Positions 1 to 11,181 of a DNA stretch of 49,608 nt are shown piece after piece (position 1 is the stretch's first letter; the number at the start of each line of letters is the position of its first letter). The stretch covers positions 1 through 49,608 of the forward strand of contig JADHYX010000147.1 of assembly GCA_027604685.1 (NCBI GenBank). The letters run 5' to 3'. The DNA is from Lobulomyces angularis (taxonomy: Eukaryota > Chytridiomycota > Chytridiomycetes > Lobulomycetales > Lobulomycetaceae). The notes under the pieces are model-generated. The model was not told the origin of the DNA, searched no databases, and saw only the letters and a program-made list of their open reading frames with translations. A program made the position numbers and the translations under genes.

Positions 1-395
1 GAAATTCCATTGGTAGAGACTTGCATGCCACAAAAGTCTAACTCTTGTACAGCAAATTGACATTTAGAAAGTTTAACTTGTAAGCCATTTTCTTGTAAAC
101 GCGTCAATGTTGTTTGTATATCCGATAAATGTTGTTCATAGGTGTTGCTACAATCAGGAATGAAGACTATCTGGTCTCCACTGATCGTTAATAGAATTAA
201 ACTACTTAGCTGTCTGTTTTTCTTTTCCCAGTTTTTAATTTCTGGTTGAGTTGCATTTGATTTAACAGGTTGTTCTTCATTTCCTTCCAGAAGATCAACT
301 AAATCATCTCTTAATGCTGCACCATATAGCTGAAGGTCCCAGCTATCCCAATTAGAATTATTTAGTTTAGTAACTTTAATATTTTCAGTATCCAT
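1..395 (-). mobile_element. Chimeric LTR-retroelement ORF (Copia Gag joined to Gypsy RT), 5' part
   Basis: One uninterrupted minus-strand frame of about 131 codons starts with ATG at 395 and runs off the left edge of the window. Residues 1 to about 95 match the N-terminus of Ty1/Copia Gag polyproteins (UBN2/DUF4219 type): a KLNNSNWDSW segment, then NWEKKNRQLSSLILL. From about residue 96 the same frame reads as the thumb-proximal part of a Ty3/Gypsy reverse transcriptase (TRLQENGLQVKLSKCQF, then a cognate of the usual FLGH segment). The RT catalytic YxDD box lies upstream of this part in real Gypsy elements and is missing, so the ORF cannot be an active polymerase here. Either an element recombined by template switching or a decayed copy happens to remain in frame. 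Both halves are recognised by motif only. Confidence 0.75.
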
Positions 396-422
396 ATTGT
401 TGTAAGCAGTTTCGACTCTTAA

Positions 423-560
423 TATAAGAAAATAATAATAATTAAATAGCTGATTAAGAAATACAACAAATTATTTAATATTTAACAATAAAATAAAAAG
501 TATATTTCCAACTCCCTTTTATATTATTTTCTCCTTTCTTTTTTTTTTTTTTTTTTTTTT
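423..560 (-). repeat. LTR 3' part of the Copia-like element
   Basis: The stretch directly upstream of the Gag ATG (423-510) is nearly identical, in reverse complement, to 21958-22030 on the plus strand (shared core: TTATTGTTAAATATTAAATAA, then TGTATTTCTTAATCAGC). Both copies then run into a similar terminal CTTACA, at about 403-408 here and about 22082-22087 there, consistent with an LTR ending in CA. A T-run of more than 20 bases lies at about 537-560. The outer LTR boundary is not clear, so the interval is approximate. Confidence 0.6.
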
Positions 561-1337
561 CCAACTACCTCATTACCGCATTAGAAAATATTTTCACAGT
601 TCTACTTAAATAATATAATAATAAGAAGAGTATTAAACAGATCAAGTTAAAAGTCTTTTATTAATTGAACAAACAAGCAAGGGTTTGTGTAACAAATAAA
701 CCCTTGTAAAGTGTGTGACTACATAAGTATCTACGATGCCATTTTCAGTACATTTGACCACTTATCGCGATCTGCAAGACATTTATCATATCTCGCTCTT
801 TGTAGATGGTATCTCTGAATGTCTATCCCACTAGCAGTCGCTTCAGGCATAGCGGGTTCGGTTGGCATTGCTGGCAGGGCTTATACTGGCAACTGTAATT
901 GGTCGCTCTTCGGCATAAAAAATTTTTCTTTTTCAATGAGAATGGCGGACTGCGGCACCAGAATGTCCCACTAAACCTTTTCCTACATGATGAGGCATTT
1001 CCCAGGTTTACAGCGTTTAATTTAAAATAGTTGGTCTCGTTATCACGGCTCATAACCTTTAGTAGTTTATTGCATTTCTTGATTTTGAAGAATTTTGTAG
1101 TAACATTTTAAATTTAAGTACTGCCACCCTCATTAACTGGACCATTTTTCTGACATTTACTCTTATCTATTATTTTATGTAATCTATTTTATGTTATTAA
1201 AAGAATCAAAAAAAAAAAAAAATGATAAAATGCATATTTTTCTCTTTTGAAATTAAAACAAATGAAAAACTATGAAAAACTAAAAAAATAACCTTAAACA
1301 CAAAGAGTTGTTCAAATATTTATAAAGAATACCAAAT
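561..1337. other. Unassigned interval with a GC-richer island (about 690-1060)
   Basis: No gene can be assigned. Between about 690 and 1060 the base composition is visibly richer in G and C than the surroundings. Minus-strand frames there hold a 76-codon ORF (823-1053) and an overlapping 45-codon one ending at about 736 (containing IQRYHLQRARYDKC), in different phases. Neither resembles a family I know. It could be a small spliced gene, a retroelement fragment or a transferred piece. The rest (561-690 and 1060-1337) is AT-rich with homopolymer tracts. Confidence 0.35.
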
Positions 1338-3545
1338 CTACTTTTTATCTGCCAGTTTAAACTTTTTTTCCAACCTATCTCTGGCAGTTGGTTTTTCTCT
1401 TTTTGAAACAAGTCTTCTCCTTTTTGCAGAGTTTTCAGCAAAACTTTCAGTTTGAGTTTCAATATCATTAGCTAATATTTCCCAAAGTTGTTTTTTACCT
1501 TCTTGCTTATCTTGAGCCTCTTCTTTTTCAGCTATAATATTGTCAAGTGCTCGTCCAGTATCGTCTCTAGGAATTATTGGCCCATGTATTGGACAGGTAA
1601 CTAAATCTTTATAAAAAAAAATAATGAAATTTGCAAAATTTTTGAGTATTACCTTTTCTTTCACAAAGCTTACCAGTTTTACTTGACTTTACTTTGCAAG
1701 GTTGAATATTGGATGGTGGCAGTGTAGTAACTTTAATGTATTTTCTTACTATGTTTTTTAAAGTTTTGGAAGAAACTGTTGGATTTTCACCAACCCGATT
1801 CCAACCATGATGGGAAAACTCTAAAAAAAGGTTTTAATTTTTTAAAATAACAAGAAGCTTACCAAACCCATTGTTATTAAGGATATATTCCTCCTCGTCA
1901 CTACTTCCGTTATAATCCCCTTTTATTATGATATCTCCAACCACCTTTCCTTTATCATCACTTACGGGCTTTCTAACAAATTCGATTTTTTGTGATGAAA
2001 TGTTATTCTTTTTCTGATTATCATCCGCCCTCTTCTTCACTTTGGCGTTTAAGGGCAAAATTTTGCGATCATACTTCAGATTACTGAAACTGGTTGACTT
2101 TCTTTCTAAAAAGGTACTAGGCTGCTGTGTACTTGAACAGGCTCCTTCAGTCTGCACCTCCTCAAATATGTGATCTTCTTCATTGCTATCATCATCAGTG
2201 TACTCATCGTTAATAATTAAATTACCAGGGTTTATGTTTAATTCCAAATACTTTGCTTTATTTGCTTCTAACATGTTCTTAAAATAAATTAGCTTTTTAA
2301 CAGTATTTTCCTTAATTTTTTCACTATCTGCCTGTGAGCAATTTTTTTTTATAGTTAGTAACAAAGCTTTTAAAGGAAATAAAAGTAACCTCTAAATCTA
2401 ATCTAGACAATTTAGTTATCATTTCTTTGGTTTTTTCCAGATGCTTTGTTAACACTATTATCGAGCTTCTCAAAGTGTCAAAAATAATTTTATTTTCAGC
2501 ATTTTCTTTAATTCCCAAGTCTGAATTTGAAATGTCAATTTCAATACTATAAAAATGAGAACCCATCCCAAATGATTTTATTGTCTTTTTATACAAAAAA
2601 ATTTTAATCAACAATTAATTTGCAAAAAATTAAGGATACCTCCTGTATAGAAGATACATTAGCTGCTGAATTTGAGGCACGATCGGAATTTTCACGCGTA
2701 ATTATGTTGGGTAATAGTATATTGAAACAACTAATCATGGAATTCAAGTTCTCCTTAATATTTTGTTCCAAAGTATAAATATCTCCAACAATGTTATTCA
2801 ATTTCTTTAAATTTAGTGATTTAATGTAGTTCTAGAAATATAATGTTATTAGCAATTAAAAATTCTAATATTTACTAATAACCTACACTTTTTACAAATT
2901 GCTCATTAGAAAGTTGAAAATGAATTCCATGATTATTCAAAAATTTTATTTTTAATTCATTCACAATGTAATTGCAGCCAGCTGCTAATTGCTTGTAATG
3001 ATTTCCAAATTTTTCATACCAATTTTTGATAGTCTCCAATGTGTATTCTAAAAAAAAAATTAAACTAGGCACAATCTTTAAGATAACACCTTGCAGTTTT
3101 TTTTGAAAAATTTTTGGTAACGGTAAATTACATAAAGGAACAGTATGATTAATAAATTTCTCAAACTCATTCAATAAAGCTTCTCTGAAAATAGTAGAGC
3201 GTATAAAAAATATTTCAATTAATTTTACCTTCGCAAAAAAGAGAGTTAGTAATGAACTTTACCATTTTTTTATTATTACTGCATTTAAACGAACTTGAGA
3301 ATGCGATTTCTTTAAATTGACCATTATTTGTTGATAAACAATTGTAGAAAGCAAATTTTTATCATTTTTACATTTTGATTTCAAATTCTTCATTTTAAAG
3401 AAACAGCAAATAAGTTGGTTCATATAAAGATAAATACTGAAAAAGAGAAAAGTAAAAAATTTACCTTTAGAATCTTCTGGTTGAATTCATCACCGCTGTT
3501 ACAAAGAATTGATACCATTTTTGGAGCAGAAAGTTCTTCCTCCAT
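1338..3545 (-). CDS. UVSSA: UV-stimulated scaffold protein A (UVSSA) homologue
   Basis: UVSSA acts in transcription-coupled nucleotide excision repair: it binds stalled RNA polymerase II and helps bring in TFIIH and deubiquitinase activity. The start (MEEELSAPKM) is at 3545, and about eight exons can be joined through short introns. The N-terminal VHS/ENTH-like domain is recognisable: HSQVRLNAVKLIEIFFIRS, then EFEKFINHTVPL, then TIKNWYEKFGNHYKQLAAG, which matches the WNEKFG..YKKLALG stretch of animal UVSSA. A long acidic, low-complexity middle follows (about 1870-2330). The C-terminal DUF2043 zinc-binding motif is clear: C..LCERK..VTCPIHGPIIPRDDTGR, with spacing C-x10-C-x5-C-x2-H. The protein ends in a basic tail (AKRRRL, KKFKLADKK). 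The gene diverges from the coiled-coil gene at 3590. Family assignment is firm, exact splice sites less so. Confidence 0.88.
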
Positions 3546-3589
3546 TAAGAATTGTTCAAAAAAAAATTTTTGCCCAGTAAAAAAAAAAC
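3546..3589. promoter_or_regulatory. 44-bp divergent promoter / 5' region
   Basis: Only 44 bp separate the inferred UVSSA start (minus, 3545) from the coiled-coil gene start (plus, 3590). The interval is A-rich (an A9 run) with no clear TATA box. If both starts are right, the two 5' untranslated regions overlap or are very short and transcription is bidirectional. Confidence 0.5.
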
Positions 3590-6275
3590 ATGAATGGAAA
3601 TAATTCACAAATTAACAAAAAAGAATTTAAAGAAAGCATACCAAATTTGGTTAGAAGATTAAGAAAATTTGAAGAACTCAGCAATACCCCTGAAGCGACC
3701 CTAGTGGACTGCTTGTCAACTAACAACCAAAAAGCTAATCATGCAAAACTAAAATTAATAACCTTGGCTTTGCAAAAACTAGATTCGCAAAGATTATCTA
3801 ATTTGTGCAAATTAAGAAAGGATGAAAGAGTATGTAAATAACGATTTATCCTTGATTTTGTTTTTTATTTTTTATAGAGATGTGAAGTTAAAGAAAATTT
3901 GGCTTTACCAGGAAGACAAGCGCATGAAAGAGCATTCAACGAAGTTTTTAATAAGTTTTGTGAAGAGGAGCTCATAGTAATCATTTCAATCTCAAAAAAA
4001 AAACGTGCTAATTTTTTTATTTTTGTTTTCAAATTCAAAAAGAAATTTGGATTCAAAAAGAAGGATAATTCAAAATTTGACGTTTTTTCTAACAAAAAAC
4101 ATACTTTGAATTCCTTAAACTTTTTATTAAATCTTATTTTCTTGCCAAACGACAATACTTCAACATTTCCCACTGTTCGCTCAAAAGAAAAAGTTTTTTC
4201 CAAGTAAACAAAAAGGAAATATTGAAGTACATTTTACTGTTAAAATTCTTTATTAATAGCCAAAAAGTGGAAGAAAGACCAAAAAGGAGAAATTTAATTG
4301 AAAAAAACGAATCTTTAATGAGAATACCTGATTCAAATATACAGGGCTTAGAACAAATATGCGTTATTCCATTTAATAATTTACGAAAATTGCAAGATAT
4401 AGAACCACCTCGTAAAAAAGAATCCTCAAGTTTAAGTATATTAAAAACTTCTACTGTTGAAATAAAGGGAGGGAATAATACAACTATAAATAGTTGGACT
4501 ATGGATGAAGCTTTGCAACCAATTAGTAAGCCGAGTACTTCCTCAACTTTGACATCAAATTCCAGGAATAACAACAAAGGAACTACAAGCGCCGCATCAG
4601 TTCCTCTTCTGAGGAAAAAGGAAAGTGATTATAAGGAGACATCTTCGAGAAATAACAACGCAGACAAAAACGGTGAACTAAGAAATCTGTCTAAAAAAAT
4701 TTTTGACTTAGAACAAGAAAATTTGAAGTTAAAAAAAGAAAATGATATAATTAAGAGTGAAATACAAGCTTTTAAAAATGTTTTTGAAATTTCAACTGAT
4801 GAAAATGTTTTTTCTTCAACGAAAGGCGATGCTAACGAGATTTACCTAAAATTTTCAAAAATTAACATTCGTAGATCAGTTTTGTTAAAATCAAAAATCG
4901 TTCAATTGCAAAGGAAAAATGCAGCACTAAGTGAATATTACAACTATTCTAGAATCGAAGATATTGAATTATTAGAATTAAAGGACTTTCTAAAGCACGC
5001 TTTGACTGTAAATAAAGTGTATTTTATTATATTTTTATTATAGGATAAAATTCTATAGTCTAGTAAAAGCTTCGAAGAGTTAAAGAAAGATGTTAAAAAG
5101 TGCTTAGGGAAAGTAGAAAACTTAAGAAATATAAAATTTTCAACAAACTATGACCGCAATACAGTTAATACTGAAAATGATAGTAACTTTCTTAAGTTTT
5201 TTACGGAATTTTTAAACCCACTCCACAAAAACGAGTTAAATGTGGTTTCGCTGCATAATAAAGGTATATTTTTTTGTGTTTCATTTTATTCAATGATAGT
5301 TTTGCTAAAGATGGTTTAGAAAATTTGAATCTTCGTCACGTTTCCAGACTAGAATCTCAGCTTCACAAATTTTATGGAGGTATTTATTTTCTTAATATCG
5401 AAAAATTTGTAATTAGTATTGTTCTAGATCTTGTAACGCTAGAGCAGAGAATTAAAATATCTTTTTTGCCAAACTGTTTACCTGAATTTAAAGTATAATT
5501 TTTTAAATTTTTTAATAAAAACTTGGAAATAGGAAAAGATGGATGAGTCATTTGTGAATTCAATGGATCAGCTTTTATATGTCATGAATAATCTGTTAAG
5601 CTTATCAACGTTGCTGCCTACTGCTCCAACACCAGCAATCGAAAAAAGTAAAAATAAACTAAACTATGCTTATTAAAAAGTAGAAATTTTTTTGATGTTT
5701 TAAAACCATTTTTAGTTCAAAGAGTGGGTTTTCCGGAGATTCCAACGTTGGAACAGATTATTAGGTCGTTTCCTCCAATGTCTGGAGCATTTAAGGAAAA
5801 AGTTGAAGTCATTATTACAAGTTTACTAAATTCAGTCATTAATTATAAGGTAGTGAAGTTTTTGTTTATCAAATCTGATTCACATTTTAGGAATTAAATG
5901 ATATTGAGAATTCAAATTTAAAATCAGAATTGAACTTTCATAAAGATATATATGAAAAACACGTATGTTCAAAGAAAGTATCAAGGTTAATAACAATTCC
6001 TTTTTTTTTTTTAGAATGGTAACATAGTTAAGTTGGTTAATGCTTTGGAAATCAAGAAAAACACACTTTTGGAAGAAGTAGAGGGTAATTCTCGTAATTT
6101 ATTTTTATGTTATGTTGAATTTATAATTAGGAATTTTTGCATCTGTAAGAAGCCTTAGAGAAAGAATGATATCATTACAAAATAACTTTAATCAAGAAAA
6201 TGTAATGAAATTTTTGGAATATATTGAAAACGAAGTGAATCAAATACTGGCAGTGCAAGTTGACCAGATAAAATG
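3590..6275 (+). CDS. Unrecognised multi-exon coiled-coil protein
   Basis: A continuous protein can be built from about eleven exons, each joined by a GT...TAG intron of 35-65 nt in consistent phase, from MNGNNSQINKK at 3590 to ...AVQVDQIK and TGA at about 6275. The N-terminal 130 residues look globular and helical (LVRRLRKFEELSNTPEATLVDC, then LPGRQAHERAFNEVFNKFCEE). A Ser/Asn-rich linker follows (about 4400-4660), then a coiled coil (NLSKKIFDLEQENLKLKKEN, about 4690-4770), then further helical and coiled-coil segments to the end (RSLRERMISLQNNF near the C-terminus). No catalytic motif, signal peptide or membrane segment was seen. The architecture would suit a centrosome, kinetochore or motor-adaptor protein, but I do not recognise the family and assign no function. 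It diverges from UVSSA. Confidence 0.75.
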
Positions 6276-6534
6276 ATATCATAATTTAATTGTATTATAT
6301 TTAGTTAGTTGTATACCATAATTTTCTGTAAAATAGATAATTCAACATTCACTTCGCTTTTTCATGATCATGCTGCCTATTATAATAAGTATCAAGGATT
6401 AAAATTTAATTTGAAAAAACCAACTTGGAAATTAATTGTAGAGAAAACATTAAATATATTTTTTTTTTGTAATCTAATGGACAAAAATTAAAGAATTCTG
6501 GAAAATGAGCAAATTAAATAAAAAAAAAAGGAAA

Positions 6535-7285
6535 CTAATTGGACTTTTTCTTTAAAAATTTTTTCTGCCTTTCATCTTGTCCAATATTGGCAACCCAATT
6601 AGTTAAAAATACTGGTAATGTAAATAACAATAAACCGATGCTAACTGCTCCAGTCTACAGAAATGAGTAGTTTTAGATCGAATGAAAAAAGAAAAAGTTA
6701 CCATAGCTTTGTATTCATTAAATTGATTTGCCCAAGCAGCTCTTTCTTGCACATCAGCTACACTTCCACTGAGTTTGAAGGAGACAACTAAGTTAAATAG
6801 CAAAGAGTTTTCAAATAAATGTAAAGCCATTGTTACAAGAGGAGCTAAAGTTAAAAAGCTTAAAAATTTAACAGAAGTGTATCCTCTAGCATATAAATTT
6901 TCAAAAGCGGCTGAAACAATTATAGTTAGAGTCAAGCCATAGGAAATCGTTTGCACATAACTTAACAAAAAAACTGCATATAAGGTAGCTATAGCAATTT
7001 CAAATTAGCAAACATAAATTTTTAAAATTTTTCTACCAGTAGAGTTGCCTCTTGTCCAACTGCTCAAAGAATTAAAAATATCTTGCGCAGTGTAACCACT
7101 TCTAGTATCAAAAAGTGGGTGAGCATTAGTGTTTGGGACTAAGAAAGAAGAAACAATAAGGACCTAAAAGGGTTGAATAAATATTCAGTAATTGTTTAAG
7201 TTAATAATACAGCTCTCAAAGATAAAATATAAACAGCAACTGAAATGAGAAAATATCTCCATTTAGTAATTGAAGTAAGCAACAT
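6535..7285 (-). CDS. Small four-pass integral membrane protein, family uncertain
   Basis: Four exons (7285-7211, 7163-7037, 6988-6702, 6654-6535) join in phase to give about 202 residues. TM1 is near the N-terminus (KWRYFLISVAVYILSL). A soluble loop follows with HPLFDTRSGYTAQDIFNSL, then TM2 (YAVFLLSYVQTISYGLTL), TM3 (FLSFLTLAPLVTMALHLFE) and TM4 (IGLLLFTLPVFLTNWVANIG). The tail is basic and ends KKFLKKKSN. A short loop with a GYT-ED/QD-like motif, then a TM with a Y-G pair, and a later D/E-N-containing TM are seen in widespread uncharacterised four-TM proteins of bacteria and protists, so it may belong there; this rests on pattern memory only. The lysine-rich end could be an ER-retention signal. 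The gene converges with the coiled-coil gene (260 bp gap). Confidence 0.75.
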
Positions 7286-9096
7286 CTAAACAAAAAGAAT
7301 TGGTAAGTATCTATTAAACTGAACCTTTGAATATAATAAAGCAAACGCTGTCCACAAATAAATGGAAACGCTATATCATACCTTTTTTTTTTTTTTTTTC
7401 TTTTGTATTACCACAAAGCTTGAATATATATAATAGTGAAAAATATGCAAAAAAAAAAATCTATATTATTTACAAAAATTTTTTGGCTCCACGATTTTTA
7501 TATCCAAAGTTGCTACTTCATTCCCGTTGCATGGTCTTTTCTTTTTATTAAGCAACTGCAAATTTCACTGTTGCAGAGCAGCAGCCTGCGTACTATTTCC
7601 CATTTTTTTATCCAAGATCCAAGAGACTTCTATATATGTGACTTCTCTTGGAAAAATGAAAATGTCAAATGTTCATTACAGAAATACATCAAATTCCGCC
7701 ATTCTAAACACTTCTCTGAACCCCATTCCTTTGTAGGAACTTGGTGTTTCTTACTAGTTATTGCAATCTCCTAAAATAATTGTTGTATTCTTTCCATTGC
7801 CAAAATTTTCTTTTTAGTAAGATTATTTTCAGATTTCTGAATATTGATAAAAGTTTTTTGAGTTGAGTTTCTGAAAATTTATTGTCTATAAATTATTCTT
7901 CAAATTCAAAACTTATACAAATCTACCACTTGAATAACAACCTAGCTTGAATTTTTCTCGAAGCGTTCGATAACGTTTTAAACCAGTGTTCCCTTCTATG
8001 CTGCATTTGTGTATATCTAAACTTTTCTCTATTACTAGCTAGACCATACAACAAGTGTCTTTTATTAGGATTGATCTAAACATTGTTAGAATGCAACTCA
8101 GCAAGGCCAATTTGAAAGTACTCGAATTTCCGGTTTTTTCTTTTTTTACTCTTGGTGTATTTTCTTGTTTTTTTGGTTTAGGTAACGATAGAAAAACACA
8201 AATGGAAACGCCATCTGTTCGAGTCTTACCATTAAAACTCTTAAAGCTTTCGTATTAGTTTTGAACCAAAGTCCATTCTGTTTCTTTGACGATATATCAC
8301 TGCTTTCTTCTAATAACTTTTAATTTAAAATACGTTCTAATAAATCTTTGTGTCAAAGATAATTGTCTAAGGATTGAATGCGTTGATAATGGAGAAAAAT
8401 TAAATCATGTTTCTTCTAAATTTCATATAATCAGAAATAAAATTTTTTCAATGTTTCTCTGTTTTTGCAAACAATAACATAAGCCAATCCTCAAATGTGA
8501 AAGTCTGTAGGTAACAAATCTTTTATTTCATTAGCATGCAGGTTTGAAGTTTCAACATCTTCATTGCTAAACATCTAATTTTGTACTTTTTAATTGCGTT
8601 CTTTTAAAACATTCTTTAATGTCATATTTTTTATTACCATTGTCGGGGATTTTTTTAACTTTTTGAATAAAGTGTATAGTATAAGCATATTTGAAGCGTT
8701 AATGGTTCTAGGTTTTTGGCAGAAGTAATTATGGTAACGCTGTTACCCTATGAGACAAATTATGCAGGAATTATTAAAGTGAAAAAAGCAATAAATGTCC
8801 ATTTTGCTAAGTTAAAGAACCTCGCTTCTTTGCTCTAAAGTCTAGTTTAAAGGGGTACCTAGATTAAGTTGAAAATGTACAAAAGTTAAACTGTTTCAAT
8901 AGGATTTAAGGAAAAGAATCATCCTTGGCAACTCTTCTTAGTTCATTGCCAGCAATTTAAATAGAAAAAATTTATTGTAATTACAGAAATTGGTACTTAC
9001 TTATTAACTGAAATCCTAAAAGTAACAAAATTACTAGTTTCCTAAATAAAATAAAATTCAAAATTTAACGAAATGCAACACAAAAATTTTGGAAAA
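7286..9096. other. 1.8-kb interval without a supported gene
   Basis: No ORF here joins into a convincing protein. The plus-strand ORFs of 60-110 codons (7327-7774, 8055-8477) have phenylalanine- and cysteine-rich translations typical of AT-rich non-coding DNA. On the minus strand, short open pieces look more protein-like (about 7950-8020, containing QMQHRREHWFKTLSNASRK; about 8120-8220, Lys/Pro-rich). They are separated by many stops and I could not link them with splice sites. It may be intergenic DNA, a non-coding RNA locus or a decayed gene. Confidence 0.5.
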
Positions 9097-10719
9097 ATGT
9101 ACAAAACCTTATTTTTCAAATCAAATAGGACGAATACATGCTTTTTTCATAAAAGTAAGTTTCAGAAGTCTCTGGTAGTATCAAATAACTATAGCACAGG
9201 TAATAGTTCTAAAACTTTTTTGTTTTTTTGGTATCCATTGTAATATAAACTTCAGTTACTTCATACATTTATTTTGTTTATGTTGCATTTGTAACTAAAA
9301 TTGTTTCCATTCTTAGGATTTAATAACTTTAAGTCAAAATTTAGAAGTAGCAAAATTGTTTGGTTTTCAATTCCAGTCAGTTTAGGTCTTACCTTTTTAG
9401 GAGTCCTGCAATTGTATAAAGTGGTATTTTTCTAAGTGATCTATTATAATCAACACTAATACAACGATTTGAATATACTAGAACCGTAGGGAAAGAGAGA
9501 GGTTGAGGAGAATTAGCCAAGGTCAATTAGAGGAGTATCCTCTTGTGCTAATGGAGGGACCGTGGTATGTAAGAATTTTTTTTAATTCTCTGTGAAGATC
9601 TGATAATGCTTGAATATGTGCAGATGCATTTTTATTCTTTATTACCTTTGAGAGGTATATCTAGATTTTGGGGTTATATTAATGAATTTCAATTACCTGT
9701 TTGGCTAAGAAAACCAATACTCAGTTTTTATGCTAATACTTATGAGTGTAAATTTTTTTTACATAATTAACTTTTTAAATAACAAAATAATAGGTAACTT
9801 GGCAGAAGCTAAAGAAGAAGATTTAACAAAATACGAAAATTTGGCTGCGTTTTTCTTTAGAGAACTTAAGGAATATGCGAGAAAAGTTGAGTACGGAAGC
9901 TTATTGACAAGTCCAAGCGATGGTTATGTACTTTACCGAGGTTTAATAGAAAATGGAAAAATTGAGCATATCAAGGGGTTTACTTATGACATGAATGCAC
10001 TAATTGGAGTAGAGGAGCAAAATTCAAATTTATTTAAAAAAGGTAGATTACTTCGAAATAATACAATTGAGGACGTTGATGTGGAAATTGAAAAAATGAA
10101 ATCAAGTGTGAATGATGAAGTTCCAATAATATACAATAACGAATACAAAAAAAAAGATAACTTGTTTTACTGTGTTATATATCTTGCACCAGGAGACTAT
10201 CATAGATTTCATTCTCCATGTGACTGGAAAATTGAAAAAAGAAGGCATTTTACTGGTTGCAAATTTTTTATTGTTATTAATAATTAATTTTGTAGGAGAA
10301 CTGTATTCTGTTTCCCCTAAGATTGTAAACACGATTACGAATTTATTTGTTTTAAATGAACGAGTGGTTTTAAGTGGGAAGTGGGAACATGGATTATTTT
10401 CTTTTATTCCTGTTGGAGCGACCAATGTAGGATCCATTATCATTAACTTTGATGAGGTATATAATTAAAATTGGATATAATTTATAATGAATAGGAATTA
10501 AAAACAAATTTACCAGACCGCCATATTTTAGATCCACCTGGCACCTATAACGAAAAATTGCTGTCGAAAGATGTGCAACAAGGTGAAGAACTGGGAGGAT
10601 TTAAATTAGGATCGACAATTGTCCTACTCTTTGAAGCCCCAAAGAATAATTTTAAATTTGATATTGTACCTGGCGAGCATGTAAAAATGGGACAAAGAAT
10701 CGCCCATCTTGAAAAATGA
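9097..10719 (+). CDS. PSD1: Mitochondrial phosphatidylserine decarboxylase (PSD1-type)
   Basis: Converts phosphatidylserine to phosphatidylethanolamine at the inner mitochondrial membrane with a self-made pyruvoyl cofactor. Exon 1 (9097-9154) encodes a presequence-like start ([19 protein letters not shown]); an in-frame ATG at 9073 is an alternative. Exon 2 (from 9317) carries one membrane segment ([20 protein letters not shown]). Later exons give [19 protein letters not shown], the alpha/beta core with [48 protein letters not shown] and VGATNVGSI. The autocatalytic cleavage motif LGST is intact ([16 protein letters not shown], about 10593-10640), as are the Asp and His of the YHRFHSP region. 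Introns are 38-60 nt except the first (about 162 nt). All hallmark residues are present, so the enzyme should be active. Confidence 0.93.
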
Positions 10720-11181
10720 TACACAATTGTTTTTAACAAGATGTATTACATTTATTAATTGTTATTGGTTTAGATTTTCGTATATTTTGTTTTACTTGAA
10801 CCTTTTTTGAGCATTAATATTTAAAAATATTAGATTGATTTTAACATACACACGCATAATTCCAGATCCTAAAATAAAAATTGAACGGATTTCAACCATG
10901 ACTTAAAGGTATTTGTACTAAATTAGTTTTACAACTACGAAGATATTAAAATTCCATTCTGGTTGGAACTTATGCAGAGGACGAAAGTAATTAAAAGTAA
11001 GCTTCGATTTCACTTTATAAATCTAGTATTTCCACGAAGAGGACGAAGCCAAGTACCCCTTTAAATGAATTTCTAAAATTTTTATTTTTGTTTTTTTTCA
11101 ATATAACTTTTAATAACTAACGTAACTCAATCCTACAATCGTTTTTTCTTTCTCCTCTCACTTTTAACACTTTTACTCTTA
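10720..11181. other. Intergenic spacer between PSD and the SH3 gene
   Basis: AT-rich, with no ORF worth reporting. It holds the 3' end of the PSD transcript and presumably the promoter of the membrane SH3 gene. No regulatory motif could be named. Confidence 0.5.

Noticed and set aside
3899..4207. 102-codon plus-strand ORF read as an independent gene
   Set aside because: It is an exon pair of the coiled-coil gene; its phase joins both neighbours through GT...TAG introns.
7327..7774. Overlapping plus-strand ORFs of 70-110 codons
   Set aside because: Aromatic- and Cys-rich translations, no motif, three overlapping frames equally open.
8200..8260. TTCGAGTC sequence resembling a tRNA T-loop
   Set aside because: No acceptor stem, anticodon arm or matching D-arm around it. 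No tRNA was found anywhere in the window by eye.
8845..11060. Possible inverted repeat around AAAGGGGTACCT (8850) and AAGTACCCCTTT (11050)
   Set aside because: The match does not extend beyond about a dozen bases, so chance is likely.
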